From CAYNWK01 sp964400875 (GTDB lineage Bacteria; Chloroflexota; Anaerolineae; Anaerolineales; UBA4823), in assembly GCA_964400875.1 (NCBI GenBank), contig CAYNWK010000007.1, positions 1-64,000 on the forward strand: a stretch of 64,000 nt of DNA, written 5' to 3'. A model generated the notes under the pieces. It was not told where the DNA came from, ran no database searches, and saw nothing but the letters and a program-made list of their open reading frames with translations. Position 1 is the stretch's first letter. Every line of letters begins with the position of its first letter. Made by a program: the position numbers and the translations under genes. Positions 28,520-36,145 of the stretch are shown here, piece by piece.

Positions 28520-29614
28520 CTAGGAGCCGGGTTCAAGGGCCAATTCGGATTTCAGCCACTGGATGCGATCGCGCCTGGCGGCGTCGTTGAGTTCGTGTTC
28601 GGCCCCGTAAATTTTGATAGTCTTCGGCTCGCTGGCGGCCTCAAACTGCTCCTGGGCGGCGCTCTCCGAAACATAGGTATCTTTGTCGCCAAACTGGAAG
28701 TACAGGGATGCCGGAGCAGCGTGCGGATAGTAATTGATCGGGTCAACCGGATTCATCCCGGCCTTGTATTCCTCACGTTTGTCGCTGGTGGAAGGCCAGA
28801 AGAGCAGGAACCAGTCGGCGAATCGCCCGGTCCCGGCCATCAGGACGTATGTTTTGAGTCGAGGATCTACGCCGGCCAGGATGCCGCCGTACATGGCTCC
28901 GAAATCGTGCCCGACAAAGCCGATCCGTTCCGGGTCTACGTCGGCTCGGGAGGTTAATAAATCCACAGCCCGGCGCAGTTCCAGCACCTGTTGGATGACC
29001 ATAGCCCGGTCCACTTCGTAATCCGAGGCGTCCGGAGGGCGCGACCACGGCAAGAAACCCTGGACCAGCACCGAAACCACACCGAATTGGGCCATCTCGA
29101 CGGCTTCATCCAAAAATTCGTTGCGGGAGTTGGTGGAGGACTGAGGTTCGTACCAATGCATGTAGACCATCCCCGCGAAAGGGCCTTCGCCTTCGGGGAC
29201 GACGAGAAAAGCCTTAACCCTGCCTCGCACTGCGCTGTTGTAAAGGATGTCGTGGATCGCGGCGCCATCCTGGGTCTGCACACCTCGCTCTTCAATCTCG
29301 AGCGGGGTTTGCTGGTCGTATTCGAATAAAACCAGCCAATCTTCATAGGCCTCCGCGCCGGGAGCCAAGGTGGCGGGGGCCCAGCGAGTCGGCGTAATGC
29401 TAGGTTCCAAAGTTGGCTCCGGGGTGAAGGTTTCGCTGGGGAGCGGCGTCTCGGTCGCCGTGGGAGGCAGCGGCGTGTCCGTCGGCGCCGGGGTGGGGCT
29501 GGGTTCGTCCTGCAGTTGAACGGTGGGAGTAGACTGAGGCGCTGAAGCCGGCGCGCAAGCTGCTAAGAGGATTAGAAAACAGATGGACAGGATGGTGGGG
29601 GATTTTATTCGCAT
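28520..29614 (-). CDS. Alpha/beta-hydrolase lipoprotein with Asp nucleophile elbow
   Basis: A 364-residue exported lipoprotein: signal peptide with lipobox LAAC (Cys20), a ~60-residue Pro/Thr-rich spacer, then an alpha/beta-hydrolase domain like dienelactone hydrolases. The nucleophile elbow reads GHDFGAMYGG, so the nucleophile position is Asp, as in epoxide hydrolases and dehalogenases, not Ser. A candidate catalytic His is in GAEHELND and an acid in FGDKDTYV. ATG 29614 is chosen because the signal peptide starts there; the longer frame adds unlikely residues. The substrate is unknown. Confidence 0.75.
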   Translation of the reverse strand: MRIKSPTILSICFLILLAACAPASAPQSTPTVQLQDEPSPTPAPTDTPLPPTATETPLPSETFTPEPTLEPSITPTRWAPATLAPGAEAYEDWLVLFEYDQQTPLEIEERGVQTQDGAAIHDILYNSAVRGRVKAFLVVPEGEGPFAGMVYMHWYEPQSSTNSRNEFLDEAVEMAQFGVVSVLVQGFLPWSRPPDASDYEVDRAMVIQQVLELRRAVDLLTSRADVDPERIGFVGHDFGAMYGGILAGVDPRLKTYVLMAGTGRFADWFLLFWPSTSDKREEYKAGMNPVDPINYYPHAAPASLYFQFGDKDTYVSESAAQEQFEAASEPKTIKIYGAEHELNDAARRDRIQWLKSELALEPGS

Positions 29615-29869
29615 AGCCTTGTTTCTCCAGTTCTCCGGCGAACCACAGTCTCTTATCGATAATAGATCTACTTCGATCCCTCCTGACAAGTTCAAATTTT
29701 ATGTATTGAGTAAGATCTGAAGAGATCAACTCATCCAAAAAGCACATGCAACTTCGCACTTGAGTGGATCGTGAGGTGTTTAGGCGAGCAAGGCTTGCCA
29801 AGCAGCTCCACTCGAAAGGCGAACTGTGCAGCTGTTACTTGAACTGAAGAGATCGATGAGGTTTCGAAG

Positions 29870-30154
29870 ATGCCAAAAGCAATTTGGAATGACCAGGTGC
29901 TTGCACAGAGTGAAGAAACCGTGATGGTCGAGGGCAACCATTACTTCCCGCACGAGGCGGTCAACTGGGAGTTCTTCAAAGAGAACGACACCCATACCGT
30001 CTGCCCTTGGAAAGGCACGGCCAGCTATTACGATGTCGTCGTCGATGGGGAGGTCAACCGCAACGCTGCCTGGTATTACCCCGCGCCCTCCAACGCGGCG
30101 CGGCAGATCAAAGACCACGTGGCCTTCTGGCGGGGTGTAAAGGTCGAGAGTTGA
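29870..30154 (+). CDS. DUF427 domain protein
   Basis: A 94-residue single-domain protein that matches the DUF427 pattern: VMVEGNHYFPHEAVNWEFF, then the conserved TVCPWKGTASYYDV and NAAWYYPAPSNAARQIKDHVAFW. The function is not established; some fused members act in nucleotide or flavin contexts. It lies upstream of the Sec-type OsmC gene with a 124-base gap. The 255-base gap before it (29615-29869) shows no gene. Confidence 0.88.
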   Translation: MPKAIWNDQVLAQSEETVMVEGNHYFPHEAVNWEFFKENDTHTVCPWKGTASYYDVVVDGEVNRNAAWYYPAPSNAARQIKDHVAFWRGVKVES

Positions 30155-30278
30155 GCTGCTGGAAGACCTGACTTAATCAGGCCGGTGATAAAATCGAGGA
30201 GATTGAATGTTCAGAATTCGATCTCCGTTTGTTAGGCATACCCTGGCTGGTCAATCTTCAAATAAAGAGGAGGTTCCT

Positions 30279-30761
30279 ATGACAGATCCCGTCGTCTATC
30301 GTTCTCGTGTTCGCATCGAGCGGATCAAAGGCCCGCTGCGCCGAGCATACCTGCCGGTCGAAGGCGAGCCGGTGTACTTCGGCGTTCATTCCGAGATCGC
30401 CAGCCACTACGGAACCGATCTACAGATCCACGAGCCCCACGCGGCGACGCTGGATTACCTGGTCGCTGCCGCTGCAGGTTGACTGACCGGCACCTTTGGT
30501 GGCGCGCTGGAAGCGCGCAAGATACCGGCAGGCGAAGGCCGTTTGTCCTCACAAGCGCTGGGTGAGATCGAAACCGAAGACAAGGTTCTGGTCGTCAGGC
30601 GCATCCACGTCACTTACCACCTGAAGCTCGAACCCGAGCAGCGGGATGCCGCGGAAAGAGCGCACCAGGTGCATGCGGAATATTGCCCGGTGGCGCGCAC
30701 CATCCGCGACTGTGTTGACATTACTACACGGCTCGAGATGGAAGATCTCACCGGCGATTAG
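30279..30761 (+). CDS. OsmC-family peroxiredoxin-like protein, probable selenoprotein
   Basis: Read through the in-frame TGA at 30480-30482, the frame gives a 160-residue OsmC/Ohr-family protein. The first half ends HAATLDYLVAAAAG; codon 68 is TGA; the second half continues LTGTFGGALEAR, and EYCPVARTI supplies the second conserved Cys. In OsmC proteins the residue at the TGA is the peroxidatic Cys (compare SLGACTAI in the window's other OsmC at 61 kb), so selenocysteine is the natural reading. A SECIS-like hairpin lies downstream. ATG 30279 follows AGAGGAGG. The alternative is a nonsense mutation or base error. No selA, selB, selC or selD is in the window. Confidence 0.8.
30480..30528 (+). 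promoter_or_regulatory. Candidate bacterial SECIS element
   Basis: Twenty-five bases after the TGA, a perfect 6-bp stem GCGCGC (30502-30507)/GCGCGC (30513-30518) closes a 5-base loop TGGAA. An outer CCGG/CCGG pairing (30487-30490 with 30525-30528) is possible. A small apical loop with G among its first two bases, this distance downstream of UGA, fits the known bacterial SECIS form bound by SelB. Confidence 0.65.
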
Positions 30762-30850
30762 CCGTATAATGTTAGCGTTCATAATTGCGATCGACATTGA
30801 GTTGGAGATCGAAAAGCAAGTCGAAGTAGAGCAGGCAGAGGCATTTGAGT

Positions 30851-31522
30851 GTGACTCTTAAATCCGCTCCCAGCGACCAGGAAGGGGGACCACACCAGGG
30901 CCAGCCGGTCTATCGCGCCGGAGCTGAACTCAAGGGGGCGCGCCTGGCGATGATCCTGCTGCACGGGCGCGGCGCCACCGCCGGAGACATCTTAACCCTG
31001 GCGAAGGAATTTGAAGGTACCGGCGTAGCCTACCTGGCTCCACAGGCCGCCAACCACACCTGGTATCCGTACAGCTTTCTGGAACCGATCGAGCGCAATG
31101 AACCTGGGTTATCGTCCGGACTGGCGCTTATTGCGGAGCTGCTTGGCGCCCTCGAGGAACAGGGGCTGCCGGCTGAGCAGGTGATGCTGCTCGGTTTTTC
31201 CCAAGGCGCCTGCCTGGCGATGGAGTTTGCCGCCCGCCACGCGCGCCGCTACTCAGGATTGATCGGCCTGAGCGGGGGATTGATCGGACCGTCCGTCGAA
31301 CGGAAGCGCTACACAGGCGATCTGGACGGCACCCCGGTTTTTCTGGGGTGCAGCGACGTGGATCCGCACATCCCCAAGGCGCGCGTCATGGAGACCGTCG
31401 AAGTCATGAGGTCCCTCGGTGGGCAGGTGACCGAGCGACTGTATCCAAACATGCCGCATACGGTCAACCGGGATGAAATCGACAGGATAAAAACAATGCT
31501 TTCCGCTGCGTTGGGGGAATAA
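30851..31522 (+). CDS. Phospholipase/carboxylesterase-family serine hydrolase
   Basis: A 223-residue alpha/beta hydrolase close to YpfH/MhqD-like esterases. The oxyanion region is LLHGRGATAGD. The catalytic Ser is in GFSQGACLAMEF, with Asp in GCSDVDPHIP and His in PNMPHTVNRDE. GTG 30851 is preferred over TTG 30845 because AGAGG is nine bases before it. It lies 89 bases after the OsmC gene on the same strand. MhqD-type enzymes are linked to thiol and electrophile stress elsewhere, which would fit an OsmC neighbour, but that link is inference. Confidence 0.83.
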   Translation: MTLKSAPSDQEGGPHQGQPVYRAGAELKGARLAMILLHGRGATAGDILTLAKEFEGTGVAYLAPQAANHTWYPYSFLEPIERNEPGLSSGLALIAELLGALEEQGLPAEQVMLLGFSQGACLAMEFAARHARRYSGLIGLSGGLIGPSVERKRYTGDLDGTPVFLGCSDVDPHIPKARVMETVEVMRSLGGQVTERLYPNMPHTVNRDEIDRIKTMLSAALGE

Positions 31523-31526
31523 GCCG

Positions 31527-32609
31527 TTAGAATTGCCGCAGCACCTGGCGGGGAGACCACAGCATCCCGCCAACCACTTCCAGGGGGTCGTCCAGCACGA
31601 CGATCTCAACCAGCCATTTAACCCAAAACCATCCCCGCCGGCCGGGGACCACCGCGCGCACGGGAAAACCATGCTGCGGCGAGAGCACTTCCCCGCTGAC
31701 ATGGGTAGCCAGCAAGATCTGGCGCGCTTCGATGACCGGGTAGGTATGGTTGTAACCTGTTTCGGAAACCAGACGCACGCCGGCGATGCCTTCCACCGGG
31801 CCGGTCTGTTCCAGAACTGCCAGCAGAGGGAAGCCGCTCCAATCCTGGACGCTATACCAGCCGCTGGTGCAGTCGATCACCTCAGTTTTGGTCTGCGGGT
31901 CGAGCGCCAGCAGCTGTGCGTAAGTCAGCTCGGCTGGTTGCCGAGAAGCGCCGCTGACCTTCAAACGCCAGTCATGCTCATTCAGGAAGATCGCTGTCTC
32001 GCCGGTTAATGGGAAATCGTTGCCGGTGAACATCCCGAAGCCGCGCGAAGCGGTGAAACGGCGCGGGCTTTCCGGAGTGGCCTGCCCCAAGGCCAGGCGG
32101 GAAGCAAGCCCGCCGCCGAAAACTCCCACAGCTGCCAGGCCAATCAGCCGCAAGAAATCCTTGCGACCGGAGAAATCTTCCACCCGGGGACTGGGCCAGC
32201 GCCGCCAGGCGTGAAGGGCCAGCACGGGCAGCAGCGCCAAACCGATGATCCAATGCCAGGCGATGATCGTCTGGAAGAACAGGCTGGCATAAGGCCCCCA
32301 TCGAAACATCCACATGATCCCCAGGATGATCACCAGGATAAGCAGGTGGGCGAGGAACAGGGAAATGAATAAGACCAGGCTGCGGTCGAAGGAGCGCGCC
32401 ATGCCGCGCAGATAGGAGCGGTAGATGGTGAGCCCTTTCCAGGGAAGCAATGCGACCACCGCAAAGCCTGCCATGCGGTGCAGGTCGAAGAGCCACGGCA
32501 GCCAGGCGCCGTACAGCATGATCACCCCCGATACTCCAAGCAGGGTCATCAGGACCAGCAGGAGGGTGTTGACGAAGCGGTCCGTGCGGTTAAGCTCGCC
32601 GACGCTCAC
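31527..32609 (-). CDS. Membrane-anchored sulfite-oxidase-like molybdopterin protein
   Basis: A 360-residue fusion. The N-terminal half has four membrane helices of cytochrome b561/DUF4405 style with histidines (MAGFAVVALL, IIAWHWIIGLALL), then a fifth helix, followed by an extracytoplasmic Moco domain. EVIDCTSGWYSVQDWSG carries the Mo-ligating Cys; HGFPVRAVVPGRRGWFWVKW is the SUOX/YedY core. GTG 32609, with GGGAG upstream, begins immediately after the stop of the DUF2231 gene. It may be a one-chain analogue of MsrPQ; the substrate is unknown. It needs molybdenum, which the window's modAB would import. Confidence 0.8.
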   Translation of the reverse strand: MSVGELNRTDRFVNTLLLVLMTLLGVSGVIMLYGAWLPWLFDLHRMAGFAVVALLPWKGLTIYRSYLRGMARSFDRSLVLFISLFLAHLLILVIILGIMWMFRWGPYASLFFQTIIAWHWIIGLALLPVLALHAWRRWPSPRVEDFSGRKDFLRLIGLAAVGVFGGGLASRLALGQATPESPRRFTASRGFGMFTGNDFPLTGETAIFLNEHDWRLKVSGASRQPAELTYAQLLALDPQTKTEVIDCTSGWYSVQDWSGFPLLAVLEQTGPVEGIAGVRLVSETGYNHTYPVIEARQILLATHVSGEVLSPQHGFPVRAVVPGRRGWFWVKWLVEIVVLDDPLEVVGGMLWSPRQVLRQF

Positions 32610-32611
32610 AC

Positions 32612-33049
32612 TTAATTCGCTCCCTGGTCGTCTTCCAAGATCGGTCCTTCCACGCCGATGCGGTGGTGGAAGACCAGCCTGCCGCCGAGGAACCCGGCGA
32701 CCAGCAGCAGTCCGGCGACGGTCGCCGAAAGCGCCAAACCGGTGAACAGCAGCGAGTCTCGGCGGTCGTACAGCCGGGAAATCCAATTGAAGATGGTTAG
32801 AAAGATCGCCAGGTCGGTCAGCACGAAATGGAACCAACCGGACGGGAGGGAGCGCGCCTGCTCATCGGTCAGGAAGTCGATCAGCCCGGTGAGACCGGCG
32901 GCCAAACCGCTCAGCAGCCCGGCAGTGATCAAATAAAAGGAAAATTGGGCCCATTGACCTACTCCGGTGCGCCAGAAGAGCAAATCGCTGACCAGCGCCG
33001 CGCTGAGCAAGGCAAGGGGGAAGTCCGAAAGGGCCGGGTGGAGCTTCAT
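32612..33049 (-). CDS. DUF2231 four-helix membrane protein
   Basis: A 145-residue protein with four membrane helices and the DUF2231 opening HPALSDFPLALL. GLTGLIDF and the HFVLTDLAIF helix carry further conserved residues. It overlaps nothing but ends 2 bases before the Moco protein start, so they form an operon. DUF2231 proteins often sit beside cytochromes or redox modules; here it may supply electrons or act as an anchor. The role is inferred from context only. Confidence 0.78.
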   Translation of the reverse strand: MKLHPALSDFPLALLSAALVSDLLFWRTGVGQWAQFSFYLITAGLLSGLAAGLTGLIDFLTDEQARSLPSGWFHFVLTDLAIFLTIFNWISRLYDRRDSLLFTGLALSATVAGLLLVAGFLGGRLVFHHRIGVEGPILEDDQGAN

Positions 33050-33068
33050 CGAAGGCAGTCTTAAATTC

Positions 33069-34055
33069 CTAGATCAAAGCAATTGCTTGAGCCTGGCGAG
33101 CCGATTCGTACAGTGATAACACCGTCCGGATGTGATCGCGGGTTTCCTCCAGGCTCAAGTAATTGGAGTGTCCATTCAGGATAGCCGCGTGCATGTCTTC
33201 TACTTCACCCAGATAAAGCTCCTGATCGGGGATGGCGACCGGCTGCGGCTCGCCTTTGCGGGGGTAAAAAGTCAGCGTCGGCCGGTCTTCCTGGAAGACG
33301 AAGGGCAGTTCGTGGACCAAACGGCCTTCGGTGCCGATCACCTCGGCGCGGGTCAGGAAGGGGGTGCGAAAGGAAGCGCTGATCTGGGCCATACGATCAG
33401 CGGAGTAGGTCAGCAGCCCGCTGAAAGTCTCGTCCACGCCGGTATCGCCGAGCCACTGCACCCCGTAAACCGTTTGTGGAGGGCCGCCCATCACGTATTG
33501 GGCGAAGGAGAGCGGGTACACCCCCACATCCCACAGGCAGCCGCCGCCGTATTCGGGAACCAGCCGGACGTTGTTGCGGCTGCCCATCGCGAAGTTGAAG
33601 ATCCCGCGCGCCAGGGTGATCTCGCCAAGCCTGCCCCGACGAACCCAATCTCCAGTGATCTTCATCTGGGGGTGGTGGCGGTACATGAACGCCTCGGCCA
33701 AGACCATCCCGTTCTCCCGGCTGGCGGCGATCATCGCATCGACTTCCGCCAGGGAGATCGCCATAGGCTTTTCGCACAATACGTGCACGCCAGCTTTGAG
33801 CGCGGCAATGGTCCACTCCGCGTGCAGATGGTTGGGCAGGCTGATATACACCGCGTCGATGGCGCCCGATTCCAGCATCGTTTCATAGCTGCCAAAAGCT
33901 TGGGGGATCTCCCAATTCCTGGCGTATGCTGCAGCCTTCGTTCGGTCGCGACTGGCTACGGCGACCAGCTCCCCGCGCGCCGAAGCGCGTATGGCCGGGA
34001 TCAAGCGGCGGTTGATATTGGCTGTGGAGAGCAACCCCCAGCGGACGTTTGACAT
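33069..34055 (-). CDS. Gfo/Idh/MocA-family oxidoreductase
   Basis: A 328-residue NAD(P)-dependent dehydrogenase-like protein. The Rossmann start is VRWGLLSTANINRRLIPAI; the conserved VLCEKPMAISLAEVDAMI carries the EKP motif with the catalytic Lys, and GGCLWDVGVYPLSFAQYVMG is the C-terminal substrate-site region. Family members act on sugars, inositols or biliverdin; the substrate is not readable. It stands alone, divergent from the iron operon. Confidence 0.9.
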   Translation of the reverse strand: MSNVRWGLLSTANINRRLIPAIRASARGELVAVASRDRTKAAAYARNWEIPQAFGSYETMLESGAIDAVYISLPNHLHAEWTIAALKAGVHVLCEKPMAISLAEVDAMIAASRENGMVLAEAFMYRHHPQMKITGDWVRRGRLGEITLARGIFNFAMGSRNNVRLVPEYGGGCLWDVGVYPLSFAQYVMGGPPQTVYGVQWLGDTGVDETFSGLLTYSADRMAQISASFRTPFLTRAEVIGTEGRLVHELPFVFQEDRPTLTFYPRKGEPQPVAIPDQELYLGEVEDMHAAILNGHSNYLSLEETRDHIRTVLSLYESARQAQAIALI

Positions 34056-34140
34056 CGTTCAGGCTCCTTGGAAATGGTTTACACTTCTCGAGTATTTAGG
34101 AAAGTTTATACCAATCCAGAGGGAAGGTCAATCAAAATCA

Positions 34141-34178
34141 AATTTAGCCTTGCCTAAATTGATATTTAGTATTATTAT
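34141..34178 (+). promoter_or_regulatory. Feo promoter overlapped by a DtxR-like palindrome
   Basis: The palindrome AATTTAG-CCTTGC-CTAAATT (34141-34160) overlaps a -35 TTGCCT (34150-34155); a -10 TATTAT lies at 34173-34178 with a 17-base spacer. The box has the form TTTAG-N6-CTAAA, shared with 38302-38325. Binding there would block transcription of the regulator-feoB operon when metal is plentiful. Confidence 0.65.
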
Positions 34179-34263
34179 TTTAGGGTATTGTTGATATGCT
34201 AAAGTGTCTTTTATGTTAAACCATAGCTGAAGAAGCTAATCGAATCATTTTGTGAGGTATTTG

Positions 34264-35283
34264 ATGCCCCAACCTGTCATTGCTTTGTTAGTAGCCAGCG
34301 TGCTCTCTCTGGCGGCTGTATCCTTATTCTGGCCTGAGGGCGGCCTGGTCGGACGCTGGCAGCGTTATAAACGATTGACCTCCCGTGAGCTGGCTGAAGA
34401 CGGGCTCAAGTACCTGTACAAAGCCGAACTCAAAGGCGAGAAGCCCAGCCTGCAGAGCCTGGCTGGTACGCTGGAAGTCAGCGCCGACCGGTCAGCGCAG
34501 CTGGTGGTCGAGCTGGAGGAGCACGAAATGCTGACCAGTGAAGGCGGGGAGATCCGCCTGACTCCGCAAGGCCGCGAGCACGCTTTGTTGGTCATCCGAG
34601 CTCACCGCCTGTGGGAGCGCTACCTGGCGGAACAAACCGGCTTCGATGAAGCGGAGTGGCACGGGCAAGCTGAGCAACGCGAACACCGTTTTTCCGCGGA
34701 GGAACTGCAGGCATTGTCGGCAAAATTGGGCAATCCCAGCTACGACCCACACGGCGACCCAATCCCTACTGCAGAGGGGGAGATCGTCCCGCACGGGGGC
34801 GTTCCCCTGACGGCGTTGGGCTCCGAGAGAACCGCGCGCATCGTCCACGTGGAAGACGAACCGGATGCGATTTACGCGCAGCTGGTCGCCGAAGGAATCA
34901 CACCCGGGTTGACCGTGCGCCTGATCGAGGTCACTCCTCAGCGGGTACGCTTTTGGACCAACGGGGACGAGCATATCCTGGCGCCGATCGTCGCGGCAAA
35001 TATCTCGGTGACCCCTTTAGCTCCAGCGGAAGCAGAGCCTATCCAAACGGGGGAACGATTGACGGCGCTCAAGCTGGGCGAGCAGGCACGCGTGAGCCAA
35101 CTTTCGGCCCGCCTGCGCGGGGCGGAGCGCCGCCGGTTCCTCGACCTGGGCATCTTGCCCGGGACGGAAATTCGCGCCGAGCTGATCAGCCCCGGCGGGG
35201 ACCCGGTTGCTTACCAGGTGCGCGGCGCGCTGATTGCATTGCGATCGGAGCAAGCCGATTTAATATATATTAACCGTGAATAG
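34264..35283 (+). CDS. Membrane-anchored DtxR-family regulator with FeoA domains
   Basis: A 339-residue protein. One N-terminal membrane helix (about residues 4-22) precedes a DtxR-type winged helix (about 38-100), then the metal-binding/dimerisation domain with RAHRLWERYL and WHGQAEQREHRFS carrying the His/Glu ligands, and LGNPSYDPHGDPIP, the DtxR-family signature. Two FeoA-like SH3 domains follow (about 180-250 and 262-338). ATG 34264 with GAGG upstream fits best. It heads the feoB operon and probably represses it with Fe or Mn. Membrane anchoring of a DNA-binding regulator is unusual. Confidence 0.8.
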   Translation: MPQPVIALLVASVLSLAAVSLFWPEGGLVGRWQRYKRLTSRELAEDGLKYLYKAELKGEKPSLQSLAGTLEVSADRSAQLVVELEEHEMLTSEGGEIRLTPQGREHALLVIRAHRLWERYLAEQTGFDEAEWHGQAEQREHRFSAEELQALSAKLGNPSYDPHGDPIPTAEGEIVPHGGVPLTALGSERTARIVHVEDEPDAIYAQLVAEGITPGLTVRLIEVTPQRVRFWTNGDEHILAPIVAANISVTPLAPAEAEPIQTGERLTALKLGEQARVSQLSARLRGAERRRFLDLGILPGTEIRAELISPGGDPVAYQVRGALIALRSEQADLIYINRE

Positions 35284-35293
35284 AGGTATTTGA

Positions 35294-36145
35294 ATGAATG
35301 ATATAAAAAATCCAACTCCTGAAGAGCTGAACGCCGTATGCCAGACCTGCGCGGTGCACAACGCGGCCAACTTGTTGAAGCTGGGCGTGGATATGGACGA
35401 TTGGGACTACGTGGTCGCCCTGGCGGGCAACCCCAATACGGGCAAGAGCACCGTGTTCAACGCGCTGACCGGCTTGCGCCAACATACCGGCAACTGGCCG
35501 GGCAAAACGGTCAGCCGGGCAGAAGGCGGCTTCGATTACGGTGGAAAACGTTACAAGATGGTCGATCTGCCGGGCACTTATTCCTTGTTGGCGACCAGCA
35601 TGGACGAAGAGGTAGCCCGGGATTTCATCCTGTTCGCCAGGCCGGACGTTACCGTAGTCGTGGTCGACGCCACCCGCCTGGAACGCAACCTGAACCTGGC
35701 CCTGCAAGTTCTAGAGATCACTGATAGGGTCGTGATCTGCCTGAACTTGATCGATGAGGCTCACCGCCATAACCTGGAGGTTGACGAACGCAGGCTCGCC
35801 CGGGATCTGGGCGTGCCGGTGGTACCGACCTCCGCCCGCTACAACCAGGGCCTGGATGATCTACTGCAAGCTGTCTCCGAGGTGGCCACCGGCAGCACGG
35901 TGTGCAAGCCGCACCGCCTGCAAAATGAACCGCCTGAATTAAAGCATGCAGTCAGAACTCTGGTCGAACAAATCGAGGCGCTCTATCCCGGTTTCCCGAA
36001 TGCCCGCTGGGTAGCCCTGCGCTTGCTGGACGGAGATGAACGCGTCATCGCAGCGGTTCGCAGAGGTGAGCTGGGAGATCTGGTGCCTGCAGAATTGGGT
36101 GAACCGGCTCCGGATCTGCAGATTCCACTGGGGGTATCCGCATGA
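35294..36145 (+). CDS. feoB: FeoB GTPase domain (separate N-terminal gene)
   Basis: A 283-residue protein equal to the cytosolic half of FeoB. G1 is GNPNTGKS; the switch region RQHTGNWPGKTVSRAEG is typical of FeoB; G3 is DLPG; G4 is NLID, and SARYNQG is the G5 position. The GDI-like helical part follows to the end. It has an N-terminal CQTC pair not seen in standard FeoB. It overlaps the following permease gene by ATGA, so the usual single FeoB chain is split in two here. Confidence 0.88.
   Translation: MNDIKNPTPEELNAVCQTCAVHNAANLLKLGVDMDDWDYVVALAGNPNTGKSTVFNALTGLRQHTGNWPGKTVSRAEGGFDYGGKRYKMVDLPGTYSLLATSMDEEVARDFILFARPDVTVVVVDATRLERNLNLALQVLEITDRVVICLNLIDEAHRHNLEVDERRLARDLGVPVVPTSARYNQGLDDLLQAVSEVATGSTVCKPHRLQNEPPELKHAVRTLVEQIEALYPGFPNARWVALRLLDGDERVIAAVRRGELGDLVPAELGEPAPDLQIPLGVSA

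Noticed and set aside
28421..28957. A 178-codon plus-strand frame past the tRNA-Arg
   Set aside because: Antisense to the hydrolase lipoprotein, which has a clear signal peptide and domain.
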